Assembly (NCBI GenBank): GCA_034620365.1
Contig: JAQGEQ010000263.1
Span: 806,001-870,000 of the forward strand
Direction: 5' to 3'
DNA: 64,000 bases
Source of the DNA: Pegea sp. RAD2-039
Taxonomy: Eukaryota > Chordata > Thaliacea > Salpida > Salpidae
Below the pieces are notes generated by a model, which worked only from the letters and a program-made list of their open reading frames with translations, was not told the DNA's origin and made no database searches. Of this stretch, positions 12,165 to 24,618 are shown piece by piece; positions within the stretch are counted from its first letter, which is position 1; each line of letters opens with the position of its first letter. A program made the translations under genes and the position numbers.

Positions 12165-12842
12165 TCAGAAAGAAACAGGAGGCGGTTTTGGGATGCGACA
12201 CAAGTAGTAGTCGTCAGTGACGTCATCATTCGTCTTCTCAGACACCTTTGATGACGTCATCACTCTTTCATCACTTTCAGCAGTATTGGAAGAGCCTCGA
12301 ATCTGTCTTTTCAGATCCCATTTGGCTCTTGGGATTAGACGAGGATTGAAGTATCTTCCACATCTGCAGATCATCAGTGGATTACAACGTCGCGCGCTAC
12401 TACTTGATGACGTAATTGACGCTACAGCGTGCCGTCCTCTCCTTCTTCTTCGCCGGTCACGTGACTTTATTAAGTCGCGCGTGCTGCTGACGTCACTGCA
12501 CGAAGTGCAACTGTAACGCAGTCGAGGGTGAAGTCGACGATGATGACGTAAGCAACACTGTGACGTCATCGCATCGCGATTCAAGCACCTTCCACTAGAA
12601 GCCTGAGATGACTTCTGTGACCCCAGTGTGTGATCACATGAACAGCAAGTGACGTCATCAGAGCGCGCGCTACTTGCACATCGTTGTTGACTGCTTCTTT
12701 GAGACTCACAACAAGACACGATGATCCAGAAGATAATCAGAAGAGTCACAAGACCTCCAAGAACTACTGAGACCCCTATCAAGGCATTCATTGGTAGTTC
12801 GCCCCAGGATTTCTCCTCCGAAGGAAACCGGTTTGTTGGGAT
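12165..12842 (-). CDS. GC-rich 3' exon encoding a transmembrane segment and an Arg/Ser/Cys-rich tail
   Basis: An acceptor (CTTTCAG, exon from 12842) opens a 225-codon frame to a stop at 12165. It encodes a short polar stretch, one strong transmembrane helix (NALIGVSVVLGGLVTLLIIF and on through WIIVSCC), and a long basic tail rich in Ser, Arg and Cys with an RDRRRRRRGRH cluster, ending in PKPPPVSF. The exon is far richer in G+C than its surroundings and contains five of the window's TGACGTCA motifs in its coding sequence, read as DDV/TSS-type residues. It may be the last exon of the CUB gene just upstream. If its acceptor is instead at 12945 (GCTAACAG), the frame joins the exon at 13909 in phase and gives a two-transmembrane protein. 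It could also be the last exon of a separate gene or an alternative terminal exon. I recognise no family. Confidence 0.5.
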   Translation of the reverse strand: MPTNRFPSEEKSWGELPMNALIGVSVVLGGLVTLLIIFWIIVSCCESQRSSQQRCASSARSDDVTCCSCDHTLGSQKSSQASSGRCLNRDAMTSQCCLRHHRRLHPRLRYSCTSCSDVSSTRDLIKSRDRRRRRRGRHAVASITSSSSSARRCNPLMICRCGRYFNPRLIPRAKWDLKRQIRGSSNTAESDERVMTSSKVSEKTNDDVTDDYYLCRIPKPPPVSF

Positions 12843-13908
12843 CTGAAAGATTAACAGCTGATGTATAAAAGAGTTTTTGTCAATTATCCAATGATTAGAA
12901 GATAAAGAAGAAAGTTTTTTGTGGCTGCCAAAAATGTTTAGCTTCCTGTTAGCGTAATAGCGTTTAAAAGTTCTTTTTCGTTTTAAATCATAAACATCTT
13001 GAATAAATTAACATTGAAATGGGAAAAAGTTGTGAGAAAAAGAAATTTATTTTTAATATTTTGTTGTTTTTACGTTTTGATCAGTTACAAAAGTAAGTAT
13101 GCTTGAAAATAGAGTAATGTTTGGTTTAAGTAATCACTGATGCATACAGAAGCGAAAGAACTTTAAATCAGTTTGAAATAAAAGCTGAAATTAAACAGAG
13201 TTAAACTCAACTCAAAAAAGGATTCAATAATTGTAAACATTCTAAAGTTTTTTCAGACATTCAGCATGTTTTGAACAAATAAAAAAGTTTTTTGGTATTT
13301 TTGATAAGGAATTTAAATATACCAAGAAAATCTGTTAGTCTTATCAAACATAGTTTTATCAAATAAACCAATATACAATTTTTGTGACCATCATTAATTA
13401 TATTCAATGTAAAAAGAGTCTGTGACTCGATATACTATGACGTATCACTTGGTAACATGACTCCAGTTAAACAAACCCAACTCTAAGAAGGTTACTATAG
13501 TAAACAGTGACAGAAATATCTTTCGATGTTTGAGTTTCTCAATTATTTGCTGTGAAAATATAGAAAAAGTTCATTTGTACTTTTGTATTGTTTTATGCAA
13601 AGTACAAAAATTAAAAGAAGAATCTAATCTAATCAATCATGATTTTTGAAAGGCTTTGGACAAGTACTATCTTGATTTTCTAGGAATACATTACAATATA
13701 TTTACATTGAATATGAGTAATTTCAAATGAAATTTATTTCTTTAGGAAACTATCAAGTATTATCGATTAACTACTTTTGGTTTTATCTGCGGATAAAGTA
13801 AGTTTTTTTTAAGTATTTTCTGTTTGGTAACCATCTCTACTATTTGAATTTTTATCTATCAAATCATAGAAAAATAGAAGATATAATAAATTAGAATAAT
13901 AAACAAAC

Positions 13909-16405
13909 CATTTTTGATCAGCAATAAACAAACATAAAGATGTAATCAAAAAGAATACGATGCAAGTCCCAATGATAACTGCTGTAATAACTAACCAAGT
14001 TTGCCTGTAAAAAAAATATAGATTATTTCATTACAAAAAGTAACAAAACAAACTTACACTTTATCTTGTATAAGTATCTTTAATGATTCTGTTACTTCTA
14101 CAAGATTCTTTTTTTGCGTTGTTATTGTTGTTGGTTTTCTTGTAAAAGTTGGTATAGTTTTACTAAAAACTGTTTTTGTATTTCCTGTTAAAATAGGTCA
14201 GTTAAAGAGGAATTGATGAGGTACAAAGATACTTACTTATTAATGCTGTAGTTTTTATTGCTGTTGTATCTTCTTGTGTTGTTGCTTCTGTTGTTGTTGC
14301 TGTTGTTGTTGTTGATGGCAACGTTGTCTGTGGTGAGCTTGTTTCTAGTAGTTTTGTTTTTTCTTGAACAACTGAAAGTTTAAAACTTTATAAAACGGTT
14401 TCCATACAAAACTTTCGATTTTTTCATTTTAAGTTGAAACTTTAAGAATTCTATTTTCAATCTTTCAGTTGTATTTGACAGCAGGCTTAATAAAAACGAA
14501 AATAATTTACTCTTGGGACTTTATTTAAGTTTTTTCTGTTTAATTTCTTTTTATTATTTCTCTCACCATAAAAAGCAAGTCTAAAACCAGGTCTTTCAGT
14601 ACTGGCGTCGCTTTTGAATCGAATCTTAACAGAATTTTTAGCAGATTCTAAATTATCAGGATATTCTCGACAAATCCTTGTTACTCCTCCCTCAATGCCC
14701 TTAATGCCCTTAATCTCCAAATAATCGAAGCTGAAAGCAAATTGATAAAGAAAAATGAACAATAAACTTAATAGCATCAACAAATTTTCTTTAAATCAAA
14801 ATTGGGAGTATTTACGAGCAGTGACGAGTCTTTGAGTTGAGCTCTAAATCAATATCAATAATCTGTAACAAGATGACTTCACCAGGATTTGCTAAAATGA
14901 TCCAAAGACACGAAATATTGGGCGGATATGACAAGGGGTAGTTAGGTGACTCCAAAACTCCTAAAAAACAAAAATTTCGTGAATTTGAAGAAGTTTTATT
15001 CAAAGCTTTTATCATTAGTGTGGTTAGAAGTGAATAGAAATTAAAGATTTAGTGGAAAAAAGAAACTGGATTCTGGTTTTTAAATCTGGCGGTTAAAAGT
15101 TTGTGTTAAATAATTCAATGAAATAAGAAATGAATAATTAATCAAAGACTTTAAAAAATTGATTGAGATAAGCAGAAGAAAAAGAAATAAAAGAGAAAAC
15201 ACCTTAAAAAAAAACTAAACAGCCAAATAGATTGACAGGTTTTTGAGTTACAGCAAAAAAATAAATAAAAAATCAAATAAATAGCTAAAAGTAACCTTGT
15301 GCTTTCTGTGAAATCGTACTACCACAAATAAAATTTCCATGGCTTTTGGCTTTCACAAAACCTGTCACAAATAGAAATTTTTATTGATTAAATCTCGGTT
15401 AGGTGATGAGGACCTCTTGAATTAACTCTAATTGAAGAGGTAGCCTATCATGTGATAGAAGTTTTTTAGGGGCAAGCCCAGAACAGAAGGAATTTATTGG
15501 CTTTCTTTAATGTTGGTTATTGATTGTTTAAAAAAAAGTATAAGAAAGCTCAAGTGTAAGTTTGTACTTTTAATAATTATTCAATATTTGGATAATTAAA
15601 ATAGGGATTTATTGATGAAATATTTGAAATAAGAAATCCCTATTTTATCTATTGACTTTATTTGAGTTTTTTTTTTATATTTAATTCAGCAGAATTAGAA
15701 AATTTTGCAAAGATCGTGGGAAAACAGAAAGTTGGAGATAAACAAATTTGAATTTGTAATTGTTAACGAAATCTATTCGCGCTGACGCATGTGTCAACAT
15801 GATGACGTCATTCATCGGCCAGTCCAGTCTTTTTTTGCCCAAATAAAAATGTTGCGAGAAAATTTATTAATGAAATATTTTCCCGAAGAAAAATGATTCA
15901 ATTAAATATCAAAATTTGGTTTCTTAAAAAAAAGCGCATAAATAAAATACGCTCGAAAAATTTAATTTTAGTAAAATTGGTGATAGTTAATTTTATGAAT
16001 GAAAATTGATGAGCAATCAAGCGTAACGAAGAACTTTCTTGTAGAAAATTGAATTATTTTTTATGGGATAATATTTATAATAATATTAATATCTATTTAT
16101 TGGTTTTTTAATTTAATTTTTTTGTTGAAAAAAATGATGTTAAAAGTAAAAAAAATCGATTTTGCAAATACATGTTGCAAATAATTAACATATTTTGTTT
16201 TATAAAAATACGAAATGATAAATAAATCTTTTCTAAGAAATCAGTTTAACAAATGATTCTAATAAATTAAATTAAATACTTGCTTCTCATTGTTTTAAGA
16301 TTCGTATAAAATTGAGTTTTATAAAAAGAATACATAAAACTCACAGAAAAAACAAAATGTAAAAACGGAGGTGAAAAACTGTCCAAATAAATTCCACTTT
16401 TTCAT
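13909..16405 (-). CDS. Secretory-pathway CUB-domain single-pass membrane protein
   Basis: Exons in transcript order, all phase-compatible: 16405-16345, 15361-15296, 14960-14816, 14730-14567, 14371-14237, 14184-14058, 14004-13909. Exon 1 encodes a signal peptide (MKKWNLFGQFFTSVFTFCFF). Exons 2-4 build one CUB domain: ICGSTISQ, then GVLESPNYPLSYP, SCLWII, a Cys at RHCS, FDYLEIKG, VKIRFKSDAS and GFRLAFY, the classical CUB order with its cysteines. Two exons give a Thr-rich, probably O-glycosylated stalk. The last listed exon holds a transmembrane helix (WLVITAVIIGTCIVFFLITS) ending at a GTTTGT donor. The cytoplasmic part is uncertain: reading on gives a short tail with a stop near 13814, or splicing leads to the GC-rich exon further on. 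CUB-TM proteins usually act as receptors or co-receptors, but no ligand can be inferred. An acceptor-like AG lies 22 nt before the ATG. Confidence 0.75.
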
Positions 16406-16427
16406 TTTTTACTTTGCTCTGACCTCC

Positions 16428-16760
16428 CTGTGAAGAATGAAAAGTGAAACGCGACAAAATTCAGTTTTAAGAAGCGGCGTGCATCGCACATTCACACCAA
16501 CGTTGATTGCGCATGTGCGCATGTACTAACTCGCGCATTTTGAAATGCACACACACGCAAGTTACTTTCAACTACGCCAGGGGATTTCCCATCTCAAAAG
16601 TTTTACTTTTCAGATGAAGTTGAAGAAAATATTTTTAGTTTCAAGTATTTCCAGGTGATTAGATACTACATCAACATTTCTTCATTTGCATTACGTATCC
16701 AAGAGTTGTGGTTGATGACGTCATCAAATCATTTGCACGATTCAGTCGAGTAGAGAAATA
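16428..16760 (-). promoter_or_regulatory. CpG-rich promoter-like block of the CUB gene
   Basis: Directly upstream of the CUB gene ATG the sequence becomes markedly richer in G+C and CpG. It contains GCGCATGTGCGCATG near 16508-16522 (NRF1-like), a second GCGCATTT element, and TGATGACGTCATCA at 16713-16726 (perfect CRE palindrome). No TATA box is obvious. Position and motifs suggest a TATA-less promoter firing on the minus strand. The acceptor-like AG at 16429-16428 lies between this block and the ATG. Confidence 0.45.
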
Positions 16761-17794
16761 GGTCTTTCCAATTTTCTTCATTTTTTATTCTTGGTAAAAA
16801 GTCGATATTTGTCTGAAATTTTTTTCAAAAAATTTTTTTTTTCAATTCAGCGGCTAAGTAAAGAAAAGAAAATAAATAATCCCAAATCGTTTGCTGCTTA
16901 CCTCTGTGAAATTTCTTTACTGCACATTGGGGTGATTTAGACAAGAAAATCTTCATCTCGTTTCATAAGCTCTCAGATCATCTTTAACAATAGTTCACCA
17001 AGAAAAAGATATAACAAAAGTCATTGAAGCAAAACGCCATAAATAATCTGCTGGCAATTTACTCGTGACGTCATCGCTAATGATTGCATTCTGGACTTTT
17101 GTTATTTAAGCCCTTTTGAGTTTGGAAAGATTTTAGGTTTTGGAAAGAAGTTTATTGAATTTATATTTTTTGCGTTTGGAAGCACTTTTTTTTTTGGGTT
17201 TAGTTTTTTTACTGGTGGAAATAAACTTGATTTTTTTTTGTTTCAAGTTAAAAATTTCTTACCGAAAATTGTACAAAAGTATCAGAAGGTTTAGTTGGTG
17301 GCAAAAATTCTGTTCAAGAATTAAAAAAATAAACTTTTGAAAGTTATAAAAAGGGTTTCCGATCAATTTGTTAAAATTAAAACTGTTACAAAAATAAAAA
17401 CAATAAATTAAATGCTTATTTGAAAATAGGTAAGATTTATAAGAAATCAAAAGTTTTAAAAATATTAATTTATAAAATATTTAAATCAATAAAAAAACAT
17501 TTTAAAATTGTAGATGAAATTACCTCAGATTTTTTTATATCTACTTCTCATTTTATAAATAAAATATTTATGTGGATTCAGTTTTATTGTTAATATAAAA
17601 TCTGTTTTGATTTGGTATTTTTTCAGCTTTAAATTGTGATTAGCTCTTCAATAAAATTTGAAAACTTTTTTATTCACATCAGATAACATCTTGAAATATT
17701 TTCAAGTTGTTTCTATTTTTAATTTCTCAATAGAAACCCTTATTTAGTAAAACAAAAGAGCTAACGTCTTCAAATTATTTGATATTCAAAAGAC

Positions 17795-17855
17795 AAAACG
17801 CTTTGAAGGTTCCGACATTTACAAAAAGTCGGGACTTCCCCTTTCAAAGTGTTTT
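17795..17855 (+). ncRNA. miRNA-precursor-like hairpin (candidate)
   Basis: A 61-nt segment folds on paper into one hairpin. AAAACGCTTTGAA pairs with TTCAAAGTGTTTT (one G-U), then GG with CC, then TCCGAC with GTCGGG around an 11-nt loop. The 3' arm carries an asymmetric internal loop of about 6 nt. The block is richer in G+C than its flanks. Size and shape suit an animal miRNA precursor, but the internal loop is large and I recognise no known miRNA. The complementary strand would fold similarly. Confidence 0.25.
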
Positions 17856-18122
17856 ATGAAATATTTCCGAAAAAAAATGTTTAAAAAATTCAAATTTTTT
17901 TTGAAATTGATTTCTGCTTTTCATGAATTCAAAAGTTTAATGTAAAAAAAATATAACATAAATATAAATAATTGATTGAAATATTTGTAAATTATCAAAA
18001 ATATACGATAGTTTAAAAATATTCGTGAAAAATACTGTGCGAAAAATAATTTGAATAAAATCTTGAAACACAAAATCTTCTCAAAGTTGAATCTTGAAAT
18101 AAGTCTGAAGTGCTTGTATGAC

Positions 18123-18143
18123 GTCATCATAAGTTATGATGAC
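18123..18143. repeat. 21-bp near-perfect palindrome joined to a CRE
   Basis: GTCATCATAA and TTATGATGAC are exact reverse complements separated by one G. The left arm overlaps the TGACGTCATC element at 18119-18128. Confidence 0.8.
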
Positions 18144-21100
18144 TTCTCACTTAGTCGTTTCAAAGTAGAAATATCAAGTATACATATGAGGGCTTTTACG
18201 GCGTGTGAAATATGAATAGCGGACGTTAAAAAAACACAACAGTAGTTTCATGAAGCAAGGAAATTAATCAATAAAATTGCTGTCTTACAGAAATTTTTTC
18301 AGCCATAAAACTTGACTTAATATTATTAATGTTTAAAGGTTACATACTAATACATTTTTGTTGTGAAAACTTTTGTTTTCTCCCATGAAACAGTATTTTT
18401 TTACTTTTAAGTTGACTTGTTTTTGAAATTGTTCATTATTTTTCATTTGAATAAAGTTGTAACTGCTTCAGACCTTGATATCAAAACAAAATTATCAGAG
18501 TTTTTTTTCCAAACAATTTCTTTAATTGATTGAAGTTTTTAATTCAATTATTAAATATAAAAACTTTGATAGTCAACATATTTTGACAAATGTTATATTA
18601 AATTGTTCAAATTTCTATTTTTCTTAACTTAATAAGTTCTATAAATTGATTTATTTTAATGTAAATGGCAAAAATACTCTTATAAATAATTGGAATTCTA
18701 CAATTTAATTTGTTTTTATTTAATGAGATATCTTTTTTATTATTTATAAGGAATTTTTAACACATATACAAAACTAATGTAAAATTCATAAACCGATGTT
18801 TGTCGTTTTGTTGATTAAAAAAATTCCGGGTTACTTGTTTTTATAAACCCTTATTTCAGTTTTACTAACTAATTTATTTCATAACCATTTTAATAATAAA
18901 TACATCTGTAAAGAAAATAATTTAAAAATTATTCATTATCATGTAGAATACAGTTTGTCGTATAACTAGAAACAACTTTCTTTTAGTAATTTGATTTTTA
19001 TAAATATGTGAAAGGCCAGTTGTACAATCGCAAACAACAGTTATCTAAAGAAAGAGATACAATAAGATGCCTTAATAAATTATTCAAAGATTATATTCCT
19101 TTGTAATTAAACTGCTTCAAAGAAACAGTTAAAAATAAATTGAAAACAGATGCATAAAATTATATAGATGCTTATAATAACAAAAGAATAATTAAATAAC
19201 TTTAGCTGATAAACAAAAACAATTTAAATATTTCAATTAAATGTCTTGTAAAGGTTGTTTAAACTCTACCGAAAACTGTAGTTGCTGTGAAATTTGATAG
19301 TGAACAAATTTAACTTGTCTTAGACGTTACTAGATTATTAATTTTAGTGCTTTTAAACCCTGAGAGGTTTTAAACCATCACACTAAAGTGTTTATAAATC
19401 AATCATAGCCAAGAAGTCGATAGAATCTAAATAATTGAAGTGGAGGAACAGTTTTTATAAACATTTAACTATAAAACTAAAATAAAAACATTCTAATATT
19501 ATCAATAAATTCTACTACCATGAAATCATTTTTATTAAGAAAACCACTTGTAAAATCACTTTTATTATTTAATCCACATCAAAACAAAAACAGTTTTACT
19601 AAATATTGGATTTGTAATTATTTTAAGATGACTCAAATCGTATTCACTTATAAATAAGACAACACAAATTTTCTTTACTTAAAAAATTTAGAAATTTAAA
19701 GAAAGTAGAACTTATCTTTTCATTTTAACCTAACTTTAAGTCATACATTCTAAAAAATTGTCGAAAAATTTGTTTTCTTGCAATAATTGATTTGTGTATA
19801 TTTTTTGATTACTTTTTGTCTGATGTTTCAAGGCTGTTTTATAAAAACTTTATAAAATGTAGTTCAGGAAACCCTGAATTGATTTTAAAAAGATTATTAA
19901 AAGCAGTTATTTCAACATTTATATAAAATTCAAAGAAGTAACCTTATTTTCAATACTTTTATAAAATAAATGCAAGCATACAAAATCTAAATTCTTAATA
20001 TTCATTTAATTATAAGAAAGCATAATAAACAAATTACATTAAAAAATCTGGAAAATTTGCCTTGACATTAAAATAATCAATAAAAAGTATTTTGAAAATG
20101 CTAGTTAAAAGGTAAAAACGTAAAACTTATTTTTATAGATTAATTCAATATTCAAATGTCTTCAGTATTTTCTGTTTAGATTTAAACATTGATTCACAAA
20201 CTACTAATGAACTTAATTTTTACAAATATTTTGTAAGTTGTTACAATAAAATGTAATAATTTTAATTTTTTGTTGAAGGTCTCAATAAACTTTTGAAAAC
20301 TTTAAAGTTTTTTTAATGAAATCAGTAAAAAATCAGTTTACAAACTCTTATATATCTTTATAATCAGTTAATTGATTTTTTTTACGAAAGTAAAACTGAT
20401 CAACTGTTTGATCTCTTTAAATATTACTTCGGATTAAATATTAATTTTCAGAAATAGTTTCAAATACTTTGTTTTGTTTTTGATCTGAAATTTTTTGTAT
20501 TAAACCTTTTATGAATAGATTTGTTTTGTTTTTACAAGATATAGATTATTTTAATCTTAAAATTAAGTAACGTTTTGACTTTAGGCTCTAGCTTAGATAT
20601 ACTAAACTTAGAAATTGGGTTCTTATTCCTAAAAAATATTCTAAGCTTGTTTAATCTGGTGAATATTTAAAATTTCTTTTCTAATCCAATTAAAAGGATT
20701 TAGATAATATAACTAAAGAAATTAATAGAATTAAAAGTATTAAGTAACTAAACTGAAAAAAAGTTTTTGGTTAATTTCTTTAATTCCTGTGCTGACACAA
20801 AATTTAAATAACAACTTTATTAGTTCAGTTAGAAATGATTTGTAACTAGGAGTAAGACAAGCTTTGATAGATTTTTAGTTTCTTTGCTTTTACAAGAGTG
20901 TCTTTAATTACTTATCATCATCATATAATTTTCCACCAGAAAATTATTATAACAAATTCAGTTAAAGTAAATAAGAACTTATAATTTATTTATAACTTTA
21001 TACAAAAGAAAGCTACTCATTCCAAAAAAAAAACTTTAATTTTGACAAAAGAGAGGTTCTGTTTGAACTTTTGTAAAACGTTTGCCTTTAGAAAGCTTTT

Positions 21101-22139
21101 TCTTTAATATTTTACTCACAATTTGGAAAACTCAACGAAAATTTCAAACAACTCCAAGCTTTTTTTGATGTTTTCCAAATGGCTTAAATTCAAACATTGG
21201 GCTTTATCGAATATTATATGAGCCTTGAATTAATTAACGTTACGTCATTTTGTTCATTAAGTTGAAGTTCAAACAGAAGCAGATCTAGAAATCGATATAT
21301 GTTTTCAAAAGATTAAATAACATCAAATTTTTATTAGAATTTGAACAGCGTGCAGAAATCAATTATGATTATGACCAAAATATTAAGAAAATTTGTAAAA
21401 TAAATCATATTTTTGTTACAAAATTAGTTTTAGCAACTTTATTGTATACATCTGATCAATATACACTCATATATTTTAATATAAAACTAGGTGTGACTAA
21501 TTACCTTAAGCATCTGCAGTCGTTTTTATTTGAACTTATAGTTGACAAGTTTTTAATATAATTTAAATTGAAACAGCTGTTGAAAAGTTTTGAAAATTTT
21601 AGATTAAATAATAATTGCAAAATATATTCATAATCAATATAAGTATATTAATATATGTGAACCAGAAAATTATAAAAATGAAATGAAACAAAAGTAAAAA
21701 AAGAATTACTGAAATAGAAAGGAAATATAATTGTAAAAACTAGTTGAAGATATTTGTGAAGGTATCAAAAATTTACTTTAATAGGCATCAACTAGATTCA
21801 ATTACATCAGCAATTGACAGAAAGCATCTAAAACAGAAATATTCTAAATATGAGCAGCTTATATGAGATGTTAATGAGCTAAAAGCTTTCAGTTCTAAAT
21901 AATTTATAATTGATTAATAAGTTTCGACATTATTTTAAGATGAATTAATTAAACAACTCGATCAAGTGTGACTAGATAATATATTTTAAAATTGTGGTTA
22001 AAACAAGCAAATGTTGTTTTGCCAAAAAACTGGTATTTTACTAATGTGTAGAAAATGGTTGGTTTCGTGGCTTATGTAAAATCTCTGCTACATGAAAAAT
22101 TGAATCTATCAAAAAATCATTTCTTGCCAAATATGAAAT

Positions 22140-22277
22140 TCAAGTTTGCAGTTTCCCTAGCAGCACAAAAGGAACTTTGCGTTTAATACTAGCGACGATT
22201 GTGAATCGACTACTAGGTCCAAAAAGCCCTTGACCAACAACCTGAGACAAACTGGTCTCGCTGATAATACTTGTTCT
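22140..22277 (-). pseudogene. Isolated coding-like island, unidentified
   Basis: A 45-codon frame on the minus strand, ending in TGA, lies in a patch distinctly richer in G+C than its flanks. Residues such as QVVGQGLFGPSSRFTIVASI and KVPFVLLGKLQT look like real protein rather than AT-rich noise. No start, splice context or neighbouring exon is apparent, so it may be a remnant of a mobile element or gene. I do not recognise the family. Confidence 0.25.
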
Positions 22278-22604
22278 TGTAAGTTCTTAAAAGACTTAGA
22301 TCTACCTTTTTTAAAGCAATTTGTTTTATTCAAAAAAATTATCAGAGGTTTTGGATGTAACAGTTTTAAGCTAATAAATTTTAAGTGAATTAAATAAAAG
22401 AAATTAGTGACAAGAAGGTTTTAAATTTTATTTTATACTTATTAAAAGAACATTTCCTTTTTTGTTTAAAAGCTTAATTTTATCATTCAGGTCTAACTAT
22501 CTCCTATAAGATTGATGATGATTTCTTTTCTACAATTTTCACTCAATCTTATCACAATTAAAATCTTTAATTGGAGTTTTATCATAATGAACAGATCTTT
22601 AAAA

Positions 22605-24608
22605 TTAGGAAGAGTTTTTGAAGCTTTTCTTCTTCAAAGATCTTTTTGATTCGTGTTCTTGCCAATACTCCGCAGTTTGCATTTCTGTAAGTCGCGATTG
22701 AGCTCTTTGGAAGGCGAATTCTTCCTCTTCACCAGAAAATACATTCAAGTTAAAAGATTCTTCATCCTATAAAGATCAAATAAACAGAAATAGGATTTTT
22801 AACTCGATAAAAAACCTGTTTAATCTTCAAATCATCTAATAAAATTGATTCATTCTGTAGAATCAACTCTTTCTGATCCTTAGTAGGTTTGACAAATAAA
22901 TCTTTGATATGAACTTCCGCAGATGAAAACAAACCAATCTAGAAGAGGAAGATGAAGAGATGCGGAGAAGAAATTCTCAATTTACTTTGTTGTCATATAA
23001 AGTATCAATCAAAGTGATAAATCTTCTAGCTTGTGTCTTCTTAAAGATGTTCATTTGTGGGATTTCAGTTAAGATGATCACATCGAAATGTTCACAAAGT
23101 TCCAAGAAGTCGATTGCTCCCACTGGCTGCAAATACATCAGATCAGATCCGGTCTCGGAGGAGAGTAAAGAGACCTTGGAGCACAAATCTTCAAAAGTGA
23201 AGATCGCTACTCTTCCACACGATCTTTTAATCACTAGATCACGTTTAAGGATCCGAAGATGTAGAGGAGAACTCTTGACTTCATCTTCCCGGATGTTGTT
23301 CACTCGCGCTGATTGCGTCACAAACAACTCGTCCATTTTCTTCTGGATGCCAACTGAAGATGTCCTGCAGATAATGAGATTAAAAGATGTCTTTTGATGA
23401 AGATCAGCTTACAAGAAGTAAAATTGATCCAAAGATTCTCCTTGAAGACGATGATCCGTCGGCGAATCAAGATTTAGAGATTCACATCTCAACTTCAAGA
23501 GTTTAATGAAAGGAACAAAATTAGATCTTTGTAAACCTCCTTTATATAGATCTGTGGATGAAGATAGGGTCTGAAAAATTTTGTGAGTTGACTTCTGTTA
23601 AAATTCATTCAAGATAATTACCACCAGGTGGCCGGTTGCTAGTAGCAACTAGTACAACTCCTTCATCAAAGAGACTCTTGAAAAGTTGCTTCAGTATCAT
23701 AGCATCAGCAATATCAGTTACCTAAAGATGTATAATTGAAGATTACGAAAAGAGGAAGAAGAAGAACCTGAAACTCATCAAGACACAACAATGAAGTCTC
23801 TTCACTTATCTCCTTGGCAACTGGAAGAATTGGATCAAAGTTTCGATCAGAAGTTGTGATGCTTTTTTTTAAACGATGAATTTCTGTTGAAGCCAATTTA
23901 GTTGTAATTTAATGATTAGTAATTAATCAAATTAACATAATAATTGATAACTTTTGAAAATATGATGATTTTAAATCAGAATATAAATTCATGAGCTCAA
24001 AATTAACATTTAGTACTTGCATGGACTTTCAACATGAAAGAATGAAAATGAACTCTTTGCTTCTTATCTACATTGACACAATGATAAAAAATATCCATTA
24101 GCATTGTTTTTCCTGTTCCTACATTCCCATAAACATATAAACCTTGTTGTCTATCTTCAGCTGGTTTTGACCAAAATAACTATAAGGTAAAAAAATATAT
24201 TTAATTTTATGATTTTTTATCAGATAACTTGTATTTTTAGAAACAATAAAATTCTTAACTCTTAATAAACATAATTAGTTTAAAAAGTTATAAAAAAATA
24301 AATAAAAAATGTTAAGTTATAAGTTGATACATTCTAAATATCAATTTAAAATTAACAACTAAATTCACCTTTGCAAAGAAATTTTTATTTTTTCTTGTTA
24401 TTTTGTATCCATTTAAGCTTTGATAAAGTTTTTCAAATACATTAATAGAAGCTTTTTGCTTTTCATCTTGTCGAAGAACTTTGGTCTTTAATAAATTATT
24501 ATAAACAAGAGCTGGTGACGCATTTGGTATTTCTCTAACATAACTTTGAACATCTAATTTCAAATGTGACAATGAAAGTGAAACACATCTTTTAATACTT
24601 ACTCTCAT
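22605..24608 (-). CDS. AFG1L: AFG1-like mitochondrial AAA+ ATPase
   Basis: Eight phase-consistent exons, in transcript order: 24608-24369, 24179-24017, 23883-23768, 23721-23622, 23551-23413, 23364-22986, 22938-22816, 22766-22605, giving 473 aa (human AFG1L has about 481). AFG1L/LACE1 proteins are mitochondrial AAA+ ATPases that help degrade or assemble nuclear-encoded respiratory subunits. Visible motifs: a basic N-terminus usable as a mitochondrial presequence, Walker A GNVGTGKT in exon 2, RVHFHSFML, Walker B LLCLDEFQ at the end of exon 3, sensor-1 VATSNRPP in exon 4, [15 protein letters not shown] in exon 5, [12 protein letters not shown] and [14 protein letters not shown] in exon 6, and the family C-terminus [17 protein letters not shown] in exon 8. 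The ATG follows an acceptor-like TTTTTTAG by 10 nt. No disruption is seen. Confidence 0.93.
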
Positions 24609-24618
24609 TGCATTTATG

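Larger units (their letters stand above)
16761..22139. other. Long non-coding AT-rich stretch
   Basis: About 5.4 kb without a credible protein gene; the open frames at 17.1-17.5 and 17.9-18.1 kb are short and low-complexity. It holds CREs at 17066 and 18119 and a miRNA-like hairpin at 17795-17855. A palindrome lies at 18123-18143. From 18.2 to 22.1 kb I see nothing but A/T-rich sequence. Confidence 0.5.

Noticed and set aside
12217-12516. Plus-strand 99-codon frame
   Set aside because: It lies antisense to the GC-rich exon, lacks splice or promoter context, and is best explained as a composition shadow.
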